This document shows, piece by piece, positions 38,151-48,884 of a stretch of 64,000 bases of DNA. Source of the DNA: Helicoverpa zea (taxonomy: Eukaryota; Arthropoda; Insecta; Lepidoptera; Noctuidae); contig NC_061469.1 of assembly GCF_022581195.2 (NCBI RefSeq), positions 12,084,501 through 12,148,500 on the forward strand, in the 5' to 3' direction. Every line of letters begins with the position of its first letter. Within the stretch, counting starts at the first letter, position 1. The position numbers were made by a program, and so were the translations under genes. The notes under the pieces were generated by a model. It saw only the letters and a program-made list of their open reading frames with translations. It was not told the origin of the DNA and did not search any database.

Positions 38151-41100
38151 TATTTATTTAAAAATATATCACGTATGAAACTTCTCTTAGACATTTATTT
38201 TTTTTTTTTTATCTTTTTCTATAGCACACTTGTAACAATCGGTGCTCACTGAGTCGTATCCTATAACAATGCGACATTAAAACAGGGTTATCGGCACCAC
38301 CATTGATTTTCTGTCTCAACGAATCCGAGGGGAAACGCGTCGGGGGACATAGTTCTGCCTACTACGTAATGAGTTAAGTTACACCACTCTAAGGACGCAC
38401 TCGACGACTGCGATTGTAAACCTTATTGTACATCAATAGAATTGAATGCGCATGTAAATGCAATATTGGCGAGTCAAGTTGAGAATGTCCCGGCGACAGT
38501 GAACGCTTGAAAGCGCTTTAAAGCAGAGTTCGGCGTGACCGACCGGCGGCGGGCGCAGCGCTGCACCGCAAGCGACTGATGAATCTGTGACGTCACGACT
38601 TACGACAACCTTACCGTAATAACTTGGCGGCGACGTGCTTGCCATTCCCGAGCACCGAGCACCGAGCCCCGAGCCCCGAGCCCCGGCACCGGTACACTAT
38701 CGCATACTTCCACCTGTTATAAGTTGTGTGTCTCATCTAAGTGATCCACAGCTAGTTACCAACTTCCGCTGTGATTAAGTCCGTGTCAAATTAACGTAAT
38801 CTTACTTAGTGTCGGTAGTTAGACAATCACCTCTTGAGCAGCCTTTGTGCTACCTGATACTTAGCGAGCACTTTGTGTCACACACGACAATGTTTTGGAT
38901 TTGGCGTAAAGACGAGGTTACACTGTTATTCAAGTTCAAAGACGTAGACTTTAACTTTATATTATTAAAAATAAAAAAAGGATGGTAAGATTTTTATGTT
39001 TTGCAAGAAAATAGAGAACATTACAAAGCATAATTTATAGTACCTAGTGAAATAAAAAATACATATTTACTCTAAAAAAATTTGTTCGTTAAGGACCGTA
39101 GGTAGGGTATTTAATCAAAGTACTTGTTTTAGAAAAAATAAAGTTGTTTAAATTAAATTAAATTTAAACAGAGGCGCTGATAGGCAGGTCCTCACAGCTG
39201 AACAGGTAAACAGGCGTGTTAGTGTAAAGTGTTGCGCGGTATCCGCGTGTTTGCGCGTGTTGTTTGCCGCGGACATGCGGGCGCCGCGCGCTCAAACTTT
39301 ACCAGGCATTAGGCAAGCCTCATCGCGTTATTGTGCAGCCCGCTGGAATCATTCGCAACGCTTTGTGAAACTGTTACAACACTAACATAAAGGTCTAAAG
39401 CTAGCACGTCACTGATTACCAATCAATCTTCACCATGAGTTGTAAATGGTATGTATTCAATTCTTACTGGCTATTGCCTTTCTAATATATTCTTAAGTTG
39501 CAGATATATGTTGCAATGCCAACGTAAAGTGCCTTATTTTCAAAACGAATAACGTCGAACGAAGATGACGGTCGAGTGTAGGTACTAGATTTTTTGCCGC
39601 AGTTTGCAACTTGCGTACTTTTTATGCAAGACTTATTTTAACTTACTTTACAAAGTCCAAAAGATTTTTACTTTACGAAGAAAATATTCAGTACGAGAAC
39701 ATATAACTCAGTGATATGTAACCGCGACAATCACCATAGTCTTAAATGAATTATCAACATGATAAAGCTAGTAATTGAATGTTCAATAGCACGGAGACGC
39801 ATGATTACGTGACGTCTAAGCGATATGTTACACACAAACAGTTTTCCTTTGTCCGCCATTAATCAAATAACCGTGACGAGTGTGCGGTGGCCGTGTGTAC
39901 CGTAATCTGTACCGTGTCTATACTGTCCCTGTCTATATATACCTACTGTACTGGTATAGTTACTGTACTTGTGTAGGTACGCGTCTACTTAGATTTAGAC
40001 GCTGTCAAGATGAGAGCTTTGATCTAGGCTTACAGGACGAGTAGGCAGTTTCAGAAGTATCAGTTCTCTCGCTAAAGTCTGCCTTTACACCAGTGGAAGG
40101 ATGTCTTGAAAAACATTCAATATACAGGTGCTCAATACAAATCATTTTAGACTAGACCTTCCATTTAAACAGTTATTATTATTTTGATAACGTTTTATAG
40201 TAAATATTTTATAAACATTATCATGTAGGCACTAAATGTTTGGAAAAAGGAGTCACCGGGGAAATGTGCTGCGGCCAGATTTCTACGTAATGATAATCGA
40301 TGATCGCAGTTTGTAAATAATTAGCGGAACATGTAATAGGCGGTAGATCACGGTCTACGGAGCACGATAACAAGCTAAATAATTTGAATATGCATTCAAC
40401 AAAAACAACGAAAACGCACCGACTAGCGTGGCAGACTAATATTTTAATGTTAACGTTTAGATTGGTATCAATTTATGATCCAAAAATTATTCGGATACAT
40501 ACCAACAGCGATATATTCATCAGCATTGTACGTTTCATAGCACTTTATTATCTGAAATGCTGTAAAATTGTTGATCTTCTGCAACACGTTACAGTGAAGG
40601 CGGGCAGTGAAGAAGACGCGCAGTCGAGACGTCGCAAAGGCGCGGTAAGGAAAATATTAAGCTGAGTGGACGCTCTCGTGAGCCCGCAGCCAGTGTGCGC
40701 TCGGCTTTACAACATTCACGAATTACTGCGCGGGACTTTAGCGACGGAATTGCATTGTAACACTGGTTACTCTGCTTTTATTCAAACACAGTTACGACAC
40801 ACCTGTCTACTTGAGCTACTAATTCAGAAGAAAAACCCTAGCTACCTACATTATTGCAAACCAAGCGATAAGATTACATTTCCTTCAAATCCAATTTTCT
40901 TGTCTTTACATAGTCAGCGAACGACTAGGCAGTAAAAACGAAACTGACTAAATTACGAGCCAGTTTGAACAATTTCATTTGCGATATAGCTCGTACATTG
41001 TAATACCCATTCCCGAAGCTGACGTCACAACAAGTGTCCCGGGAACGACGCTGATATCTCGATATTTCTCAAACAATTGAAGCATACGTTTGCGGTCCCG

Positions 41101-42868
41101 GGAACAAACACAATCTGCTTAACCTGAAACGATTGGAACTTTTGTTACCGAAGTATTACTGGGAATAAGGTACGCATGCAGATACATTTCAATGTGAGTA
41201 TACTTAATATAATACGCCTAACGGAACGCGCATTTTTGATCAAGTAATATTACAGGTGTACAATGGGTCTTCTACCTAGGTGATTTTTTGCGTTTATTGT
41301 TCACCACGAGCGATAAACACGAGACATAGCGGACAAGCATGGTATATCTTATTATACATACTATGTGAGACAAGTAGAGATAAGGTTAGGTTGACCGTTT
41401 AAATAGGACTGGAGTCATTACTTTGTACCGAACTTATTTCTTACCGATCTGGAATTCAAAGGACTTGTGTGTGGACTTTAGGTTGCTTAATATTTTTTTT
41501 ACTAAAAGTAGACGCAGAATGTTACAATTGAATATTATGTAGGCACATAGTAGTTCTATAATTTGAATCTCATCGTAAAATTTAAACTATCGTTCTCGCG
41601 AAAGAGAACGTAATTTAAATTAAAAATCTACAGACTCATTCGTCACATTTGGTGTTATTTTTTTATTGAACAAAAATACCATTGAACCATAAAATGATGT
41701 GTCATAACATAACAGTAATAATTTGATATATTAGTGGAATGCACTATAACTCGCCAGTGAACTCGTTGAGTGCGGCGCCCGCGCCGACGCGTCATCTCAT
41801 AACGTTAACTTTAGTACGTCGAATATCAACTGAGAGAATATAATTTATTATAGTCTGTTAGCGATTTATAGTCGGCATAGGTGTGAGTACTCGCTGGTAC
41901 ATAATACTTACCTGTCTGTTGAGATTCCGATTGATTCGTGTTATTGCCTTAGTCTAGTGTTGAGGCTTTCGTCAAGCTCCACTCCATACAACTTAATGAA
42001 TACTCCGCGATAACTCCATTCATACGAATATGACTGTTTGTCTTGGAAGTTTTAAACACCTGGGAAGAGCGACAATGTCAGCTCATACGGAGCTCGTAAA
42101 AAACAACTTTTAAGTACATTTTGGCTTATGTGACTTCTCTTTTAATTTGTACCTTACAAGGATTTGACTTTATGAGCTGTTGGTATTGAATTTTTAATTG
42201 ACAAACATAAGAATTTTACGGGTAGTAGTAGAATTTAATTTCTCATAGTGTTTCCCTTTTAGTTGAGACGTAATTATGGCATTAAAGAACGAGTGCATTA
42301 GTGTAATACCAACATTCTATTGTTAATCCAGTTGCTTCCTGAGACCTTGACTAAGGTTGAGCAGTTAGTGGAATATCCAGCGGCTATCGCAACGACTGTA
42401 TGTTCCGATAACTATCTCTGCAGCCCTTCAGCTGACAGCGATACGTGTAAGTAATTCCCAGTACAGGCACTTTAAGTACTATATTTCATTGTTTCGGTCT
42501 AGGTTACTGACAAGGAAACTAAGAGAAGTTATTATTTAAGCGTGAGTGTTAACGTTTTAGGTATACGTATTTTAGACTTAGTTTCCATATCTGCAGTGAT
42601 ATGACGACGCATAATCCGTCAGTTCATCACTGCGATAGGTAACCGATAGTGCTTGATATTCACGTCGCTCGTAAACTTACAGTACATACATAGCGCTGTG
42701 TGTGTGTGTGTGTATATGTATGTGTGTCACCTGTATATCTAGCTGTTGCAACACTGCTCAATGTGGGAACTTAATAAAGTGTGTTTGTGTGTGAGTTATG
42801 TGATGTTACTGCACTTGGTTTATTGGCTAGTTGCATAGCTATACCTGTGCAAGTCTCCGAAACCCTTT
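38151..42868. other. No gene recognised
   Basis: About 4.7 kb. It contains a 7-bp tandem run (CCGAGCA/CCGAGCC) at 38648-38684, TGACGTCA sites at 38588-38595 and 41020-41027, a duplicated GTCCCGGGAAC at 41037 and 41095, and a TG-rich microsatellite at 42697-42730. Open frames at 40384-40665 and 40666-40935 have no recognisable features. Confidence 0.5.
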
Positions 42869-42872
42869 AGAC
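42869..42872. repeat. Target-site duplication AGAC (left)
   Basis: AGAC immediately before the 3' LTR matches AGAC immediately after the 5' LTR at 49121-49124. Four bp is a usual length for Ty3/gypsy integrases. Confidence 0.85.
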
Positions 42873-43090
42873 TGTAATGTGTTGGTGGTTCAGGTGGTTG
42901 AAAATCAAACAGGTCTTACTCGTTCGGCGTCATTTATTAGAATCCCCCAAAAACGTATTAATACAAAACCAATAATAAATCAATATTGCGTAGCACTTAA
43001 TTATAGGTTGCAAGCGATGCAAAATTCGTACACGTGAGTTTTAACTTATTACTAAAGGAAATACATAATATCAGATTACATTATGTTACA
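42873..43090 (-). repeat. 3' LTR (218 bp)
   Basis: Bounded by inverted TGTAA/TTACA termini. Base for base it is the same as the 5' LTR at 48903-49120. Read on the minus strand it holds an AATAAA signal (plus-strand 42933-42938), which probably sets the 3' end of the transcript. Confidence 0.95.
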
Positions 43091-43105
43091 ACTCCCCCGA
43101 AAAAG
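43091..43105 (-). other. Polypurine tract of the LTR element
   Basis: On the minus strand the bases just before the 3' LTR read TTTTTCGGGGGAGT, so a GGGGGAG purine run abuts the LTR. This is the usual site of plus-strand priming in LTR elements. The tract is short. Confidence 0.7.
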
Positions 43106-43261
43106 GTCTGCTACCCTTCCCCTTTTACAGAAAAAAAAACAAAATATATAGGTCTATGTATGAACTATTATAAACTTTGACATTTATAAATAAACATTTT
43201 TTTTTTTTTAAAAAGATCCAAAACTACTTAAAATTATTTAAGGATACAATAAAACTTAATA
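43106..43261 (-). other. 3' untranslated part of the LTR element
   Basis: The 156-bp gap between the pol stop and the polypurine tract holds A/T runs and no ORF. It excludes an env gene in the usual post-pol position. Confidence 0.8.
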
Positions 43262-46200
43262 TTAACTAAAATATCTCTTAGTGTTATTCTTATGTATAAG
43301 ATATTCTTTATTATCTTTTAAAATCTTAACATTAGGTGAAACTTCCTCGATAACTTCATAGGGACCGTTGTAGATGTTTTGAAGTTTATTTCCAGTTTGG
43401 TTTTTTATAAGAATTAGGTCTCCTTTTTTGTAAGTTACGGAGTAAGTTTTCTTGTCATACAACAGCTTTCTTTTTAATTTATTTTGTAACAAATTCTGCT
43501 TGGCATCATATTGTGCTCGCTGTAGACGATATTTCATTTCTTTTGGGTAATCATTGTAATTATACAAAGGTTCAACTGAGATTCCAAAATCTGAGGGCAG
43601 TTTACAACATTTGCCAAACACTAACTCAAATGGCGTGTATTTTGTCTCTGAATGCACTGTAGTATTGTAAGAAAATGACCAAAAAGGTAACCAATCACTC
43701 CAATCAACAGTATTTCTATCACACTGAATTCGAAGATATGAGCCTAAATGCTTATGACTATTTTCTAACGATCCTATCGTTTCATGGTGGTAAGGGGTGG
43801 AATTTAAACGTTTAATTTTTAATATCTTACACACATTTTCCATAATATTGGATAAAAACTCTGTACCTTTATCTGTTATGATTTCTTTAGGCACTCCATA
43901 TCTCAAGATGAAATTAGAAACAAATACTCTGGCTACTGATTCGGAATCCTTACTCTGCATAGCATAAGCCTCTACGAATTTAGATAAGTCACACTGCAAT
44001 GTTAAAATGTATTTATTATTGTTTATATCAGTCGGTAATGGACCCATGATATCTAACGCTACACGTTCAAATGCTGAATTTGCAGTATCAGTTACAACCA
44101 TTGGCTCTCTTACGAGGCGATTAGAATGTTTATTATATTGACATTGTTGACACTTTTTAACGTAGTCAACAACGTCATTCGTCATACCTGGCCAGAAGTA
44201 ATATTTTTTTAAATTACCTATCATTCTGTTTATCCCTGCGTGTCCGCTAGTGGGTAACAAATGAAAGTCATTTAATATTATTCTCTTATCCTCGTGATCA
44301 CAAATTCTAATTACGTCTGTTGTTATTAAAATTTTGGGTACCCGTATTTGCAATTTTTTCATATGACTTGCAAGTATTTTTATATTTGTGGCATTTTCTT
44401 TATTTTTTATTATTAAGATTTCATTTATATATTCTCTTTCGCACAACGATCCTAAATCTCTCGCTAACTCCGTCGGGGTAGATAACGATCGAGTATTTAG
44501 GTATATAGTACAACGTGAAGGTACATACGTGCAGTATTCTATTCCGGAATAATGAGAAAACAAATTCTTAAAATCTCTTTCATTTATAAAAACTAATTCT
44601 ATCACATCTCTTGGTTTTTTAAGAATTTCTACAGTGTCAGGTTGATCAGGCCTGCTGCTGCTAGAAGATTCTTTTGTCAAATTATTGTTATTAGCAGTAA
44701 TCTGAGACGTTAGCTTTTTTGTTTGTGCTCTCGTCAATACAGAAACAACTTGTTCTCCAATAGATTTTAAATCATCGCAGGTTATTGTTTTCGGTAGTCG
44801 ACTTAATGCGTCTGCAGCTGCATTATTTCGACCCGGAATATGCACAATTTCAAAGTCGTATTCTTCAAGATATAGCCTAAACTTAGTTAGTCTACTGGAA
44901 GGATCCTTTAAACTAAATAAATATACTAGTGGCTTATGATCGGTAAATATTTTAAACCTTCTGCCATACAGATATGGTCTAAAATGCCTTACTGCCCACA
45001 CGATAGCTAGGAGTTCTAGATCTATTATCGGGTATCTACTTTCTGCGGGCGATAAGTTACGACTCGCATAAGCAACTACGTGACCATTACTATTTGACAA
45101 AACCGCGCCTAATCCAGTCTTACAAGCATCTGTTCGTAACTGAAAAATATTCGATTCTGAAAAATCTGGATACTGCAATATAGGCGGCGACATTAAAGCA
45201 GATTTTAATTTGTGAAAAGATTGGTCACATTCGCATGTCCATTTAAACTCTGCATTATTTTTACATAATTTATTTAATGGATGCGCAATATTGGAAAAGT
45301 TAGGTATAAAACGTCTATAATAATTAGCAAATGCTAAGTATCGCTTGACATCATCCGAGTTCACTGGCACAGGGTATTTACGCAACGCCTCGATTTTGCT
45401 GTCGTCAGGAAGAATGCCATGTGATGTTATTTTATGACCTAAATATACTATTTCAGTGCGCAAAAACTCACATTTCATTGGATTTAATTTTAAATTGACC
45501 TTTCGCAATCTTTCCAAGACTGTAATTAAGTTTTTGTTATGATTTTCCATCGATTTTCCTATTACAACACAATCGTCTAAATAAATAAATGCTTTTTTAT
45601 AATTAATTCCTGACATAGCAATAGTCATTAGTCTTGAGAACACACTGGGAGATGTTTTCAAACCCATAGGCGAACGCTTCATCTGATACATCTTATCAGT
45701 AGTGAAGGCCGTGTATTTACGGGATTCTGGATCTAGCTCTAACTGGTACATTTTATCTACACTAAATGCTGTATACTTTCTCGAATTTTCTTCTAATGAT
45801 AATTGGTAATAGCTTTGTGAAAGATCTAGTTTTGAAAAATAAATGCTACCTGCGAGAGAATCTAAAATATCTGTTATATTTGGTAACGGAAATTTATCAT
45901 CTTTAATTTTATTATTTAACTGTCGGTAATCAATGACTAATCTCCACTTTTTTTCGTTAGATCTATCAGACTTTTTAGGTACTAATAAGACTGGGCTCGA
46001 CCATTCTGATGTTGTTTCTTCTATGATATCGTTCGCTAGCATTTCCTCAATTTGTTTTTGTACTTCCTGTTTCAGGGAGTGGGGAATCCTATAAGGCTTA
46101 ATATAACTAGGTGTAACATTGTCTTTTAAGGATATAGTGTGTGTCATGATGTTTGTAGTTGATAGCTTATCACCGGGAAGATGAAAAACGTCGGCATATT

Positions 46201-46975
46201 TTGCACAAATGTGTTCGATACTACGTTTTTCCTCTGTGTTCATGTTCGATAGATTCAATAACTCAAATAATGTTTTAACGCGATTTACACTATTTGTATT
46301 TTCCGTAAAATTACAGACAGCAAAGCAATTTATGTCGTAAATAGTAAGATCTTGAAAATCACATTCTACTTCGTTATCCGTTGTATTTAATATTCTTAAG
46401 GGAATGCGACCATTATTTGGCTTCGCAATAAGGCCGGCTACGAATACTCCTTGCTGGACTTCTTTTGATAAAACTACACAATCGCTACTCGATGACGTTG
46501 GTATGAACCTTATTACCTCGCACCGAGGCGGTATCAAATGTCTATATCTAGCATTATAATGTATTTCAATAGGAATATTTCTATTGTTTTTATAAAGTTG
46601 TAATATACTATCTCTATAGTTAATAACTGCTCCATAACGCTTTAAAAAATTATCTCCTAAAATTCCGTTTGCGGTGCAAGACATATTCTTAAATACATAA
46701 AATTTTTCACTAAATATTTCATTATCAAAAACTAAATTCAAATAGATATAGCCTTCCGATTCTAACCTACCACTTACACCTCTAATAGTTATTTTATCAT
46801 GACGCAATTGTTGCATTAACCGAGGATAATTACTAAGCCATTCGTACTTTAGTACACAAAGACTGGCTCCGCTATCAACTAAGAGGTTAATTACTTCATT
46901 ATCAACTAAAAATCTTACTGTACTACTATTGTTAAAATTAAAAATGAAATTATTTGAATTAACGAAAAAAATCAT
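43262..46975 (-). CDS. Pol polyprotein: protease-RT-RNase H-integrase
   Basis: 1237 codons with no stop. The protease has LVDSGAS at residues 32-38. RT spans about 290-480, with LDLS at 383-386 and the catalytic YLDD at 465-468. RNase H has RTDACKTG near 614, LELL near 653 and TDHKPL at 678. Integrase has an HHCC zinc finger (H905, H912, C942, C945) and a D975, D1035, E1071 triad with exact D-35-E spacing, then a C-terminal YNGPYEV (GPY/F-type) motif. The ATG at 46975 lies inside gag, 17 nt before its end, in the +1 frame, at AAATGATTTTTTTCG. Expression could be by frameshift on T7 or by re-initiation. The unusual feature is RT residues 390-409 repeated as 410-429 with 14/20 identity, placed between LDLS and PMGLK. 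This probably perturbs the RT fold. Confidence 0.93.
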   Translation of the reverse strand: MIFFVNSNNFIFNFNNSSTVRFLVDNEVINLLVDSGASLCVLKYEWLSNYPRLMQQLRHDKITIRGVSGRLESEGYIYLNLVFDNEIFSEKFYVFKNMSCTANGILGDNFLKRYGAVINYRDSILQLYKNNRNIPIEIHYNARYRHLIPPRCEVIRFIPTSSSSDCVVLSKEVQQGVFVAGLIAKPNNGRIPLRILNTTDNEVECDFQDLTIYDINCFAVCNFTENTNSVNRVKTLFELLNLSNMNTEEKRSIEHICAKYADVFHLPGDKLSTTNIMTHTISLKDNVTPSYIKPYRIPHSLKQEVQKQIEEMLANDIIEETTSEWSSPVLLVPKKSDRSNEKKWRLVIDYRQLNNKIKDDKFPLPNITDILDSLAGSIYFSKLDLSQSYYQLSLEENSRKYTAFSVDKMYQLELDPESRKYTAFTTDKMYQMKRSPMGLKTSPSVFSRLMTIAMSGINYKKAFIYLDDCVVIGKSMENHNKNLITVLERLRKVNLKLNPMKCEFLRTEIVYLGHKITSHGILPDDSKIEALRKYPVPVNSDDVKRYLAFANYYRRFIPNFSNIAHPLNKLCKNNAEFKWTCECDQSFHKLKSALMSPPILQYPDFSESNIFQLRTDACKTGLGAVLSNSNGHVVAYASRNLSPAESRYPIIDLELLAIVWAVRHFRPYLYGRRFKIFTDHKPLVYLFSLKDPSSRLTKFRLYLEEYDFEIVHIPGRNNAAADALSRLPKTITCDDLKSIGEQVVSVLTRAQTKKLTSQITANNNNLTKESSSSSRPDQPDTVEILKKPRDVIELVFINERDFKNLFSHYSGIEYCTYVPSRCTIYLNTRSLSTPTELARDLGSLCEREYINEILIIKNKENATNIKILASHMKKLQIRVPKILITTDVIRICDHEDKRIILNDFHLLPTSGHAGINRMIGNLKKYYFWPGMTNDVVDYVKKCQQCQYNKHSNRLVREPMVVTDTANSAFERVALDIMGPLPTDINNNKYILTLQCDLSKFVEAYAMQSKDSESVARVFVSNFILRYGVPKEIITDKGTEFLSNIMENVCKILKIKRLNSTPYHHETIGSLENSHKHLGSYLRIQCDRNTVDWSDWLPFWSFSYNTTVHSETKYTPFELVFGKCCKLPSDFGISVEPLYNYNDYPKEMKYRLQRAQYDAKQNLLQNKLKRKLLYDKKTYSVTYKKGDLILIKNQTGNKLQNIYNGPYEVIEEVSPNVKILKDNKEYLIHKNNTKRYFS
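45689..45808 (-). repeat. Diverged 60-nt duplication inside RT
   Basis: Two adjacent 60-nt units (45749-45808, then 45689-45748 in reading order) encode YQLxL...SRKYTAF..DKM twice. By hand count 37 of 60 bases and 14 of 20 residues match. Nearly every synonymous position differs, so this is not a recent simple tandem duplication. The second unit is closer to the general Ty3/gypsy RT pattern (…DPESRKYTAFTT…). A template switch during reverse transcription with a divergent relative fits best. Confidence 0.85.
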
Positions 46976-48188
46976 TTGATGCGCTGTTGGAAGTCACGAC
47001 TTGGCTCGGAATATTAGTGATACCACTAGTCGATGGTTCCTGGATACTATGCTGAACTGGAACAGAGGGCCTACTGTACTTATTGCCAAACTCTCTATTA
47101 CTTCGACCTCTCTGAAAAGTTCTACCGCGACCGCGAGTATATTGTCCGCGATGAGGCGATAGGTTACCTGATGCCGGTGGCTTCGTATTACCGTGATTGT
47201 AATTAGACAAATGATAGTAATTATTATTGCGAGATCGGCCATTATATTGTCCACGAAAACTGTTATTAAAATTCCTATTACCACGATTTGCGTAATTATG
47301 ACGCCTGATGTTCATAATTTCGAATGATGAAGACAAGGATTGTTCGTCCATGGCAGTCCTAATAGCTTCCGGTAAAGATTGAAAGTTTCTTGCTGCTATA
47401 ACAGTACTCAATCTGGGGTCACTCAAACCGTCAGCAAAACGTTTTAAGGCAATTTTTTCATTTGTTTTTTTAAAAACATCGTAGGAATTGGGACTATCTT
47501 TTGTTTGGGCGATCGTTAAATCAACAAACAATTTTTCTAATTCATTGCCAAATGACTCGATAGAACGATTTCCTTGTTTACACTGATGTAATTTCCATTG
47601 CAATGCTACTTGGGATTTATCTTGAATAAGATACTTGCGCATGTCAGCTAACAGGTTATCAACGGTATCGTAAGTTGGTTTCATACGTAATTTTGCACTT
47701 TGAGAAAGTCTGGTTTTAAGAACAAAATCAATTAACTCTTGAGTGGATGACTCCAAGATCATCTTGCCATACAAGTCAATACAGTCAATGAGAGACTTAG
47801 TAACAGATTCCTGTCCAGTCATTATTGGCAATAAGGAAATAGCAGTTTTTAAGTCAAATTCCCTTTTTGTAGACATTTTTACTGGCTCAGATAAACTCAC
47901 TCGCTCTTTAGGATCAGATAAACTAATTATTTTATTGTATAAAATATGTATGTCACTTATTATTTTATGTACAGCAGTGATATCGCTTGTACTAATTTCC
48001 TCGCGTTCAATTTCTACGTGCAACAGAGGCAAAATACTTTCTAATGAAGAATACAAGTTTTTTGCTTCTTCTATCTTTTTCTGCCCAAGATTTTGCTGCC
48101 TTTTTTCAGGTCCTAACTTAACTAAGTACTCTCAAAGATAATTTAACGTATTATGAAGTTCATGTAACTCTACAATCAAGCTTGTCAT
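46959..48188 (-). CDS. Gag-like protein, interrupted by in-frame UGA
   Basis: The uninterrupted frame ends at TAA (46959-46961) and is open back to 48131, about 390 codons. The frame continues upstream through TGA at 48132-48134 to an ATG at 48188, 18 codons before the stop. That ATG is the only in-frame ATG close upstream. After the UGA the first in-frame ATG is at 47876, which would remove about 104 residues. The protein is charged and helical in its first part. Its C-terminal third is rich in N, R, G and Y, with RGRGR-type repeats and no CCHC zinc knuckle, as in several insect gypsy-like Gags that bind RNA through basic regions. Role: capsid assembly and RNA packaging. Whether the UGA is a mutation, is read through, or lies upstream of the true start is not settled. 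Confidence 0.8.
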
Positions 48189-48450
48189 AATATTTAACTA
48201 AATTTAATAACCCTAATTATGCAACATAAGTAAAAATAACTGAAAATTACATACGTATCCGATTAAACAAATCTTGTCGTTGAGGTGCGCGTAGACCGAT
48301 GCTGGCACGTGGCTGATGACGAGCGGCCTGGCGCTGACGTGGAGTTGTGCGCGCGGCGTCGCTGCTGATGACTCAGGCTGCAGTTGCTTGTGTTGTGGGG
48401 ATGGGCCGGGCTATACCCTGGACACCTCCAAACCTTCTTTCTTCTTCTTC
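48189..48450 (-). other. Leader between small ORF and gag
   Basis: GC-rich on the side of the small ORF and AT-rich towards gag. On the minus strand it includes a GAAGAAGAAGAAGAAAGAAG run just after the small ORF and an AATTTTCAG at about 48243-48251 that could be a 3' splice site for a gag mRNA. Splicing is inference. Confidence 0.4.
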
Positions 48451-48717
48451 TTAGACGGCGCTGGTGGTCAGGTCAGCACGAGAGATAGTGGCCAAGTTGT
48501 GTCTGTTCAGTTCTCGTTGCATGGTGCGCACATGGTGTTTGTTACATTTCTTGAGAACATAGTATGTTATAGCAATTGCCAATATAACGACGGCTATGGT
48601 AATCAAGAATTCTATAGCCTCCAAACGTTCGGTATGGTATTGCGTAGTTGTTGCCGAAGCTGCTCCGTTAGCATTCTGTGCGATCACAACTTGTTCTTTT
48701 GACGCAGATTTTCCCAT
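48451..48717 (-). CDS. 88-aa myristoyl-type, single-span membrane protein
   Basis: A small ORF in the leader of the LTR element, between the 5' LTR and gag. The start context is ACCATGG, an ideal Kozak match and better than that of gag. The protein begins MGKSASKE, which fits the N-myristoylation consensus (Gly2, Ser6, Lys7). Residues 10-27 are small and polar (A, N, G, S, T). Residues 35-55 form one strongly hydrophobic segment (IEFLITIAVVILAIAITYYV), followed by a basic stretch KKCNKHHVR and a polar tail. Small size, acylated N-terminus, single span and juxtamembrane basic cluster recall viral fusion-associated small transmembrane proteins. A viroporin-like or assembly role is also possible. 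Small leader ORFs occur in some insect gypsy-group elements, and I cannot say whether this family is described. Function is not shown by sequence. Confidence 0.6.
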   Translation of the reverse strand: MGKSASKEQVVIAQNANGAASATTTQYHTERLEAIEFLITIAVVILAIAITYYVLKKCNKHHVRTMQRELNRHNLATISRADLTTSAV

Positions 48718-48770
48718 GGTATATCTCCAAAATATTTTCTTATGAGGTCTAAAAATCTTCTGTCTTGAAA

Positions 48771-48830
48771 TCTTCTTTCTTCAGTCTTGCAATCTTCTTT
48801 CTTCAGTCTTGCAATCTTCTTTCTTGTAAT
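48771..48830 (-). repeat. 22-bp tandem repeat in the LTR-element leader
   Basis: On the plus strand TCTTCTTTCTTCAGTCTTGC plus AA occurs at 48771-48792 and again exactly at 48793-48814, followed by a partial third unit. On the transcript these read as GAAGA-rich repeats upstream of the small ORF. They might serve packaging, splicing-enhancer or translation roles. Confidence 0.85.
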
Positions 48831-48884
48831 CGGGTTTAATAGTCTTCGTTCTTCAATCTTGATGTGTATGTTCTACAAGCGGTT

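Noticed and set aside
43106..43261. env gene of the LTR element
   Set aside because: Only 156 bp of A/T-rich sequence with no ORF lies between pol and the polypurine tract.
47743..48141. 132-codon plus-strand ORF
   Set aside because: Shadow of the gag reading frame on the opposite strand.
48316..48702. 128-codon plus-strand ORF
   Set aside because: Antisense shadow of the 88-codon leader ORF and its GC-rich surroundings.
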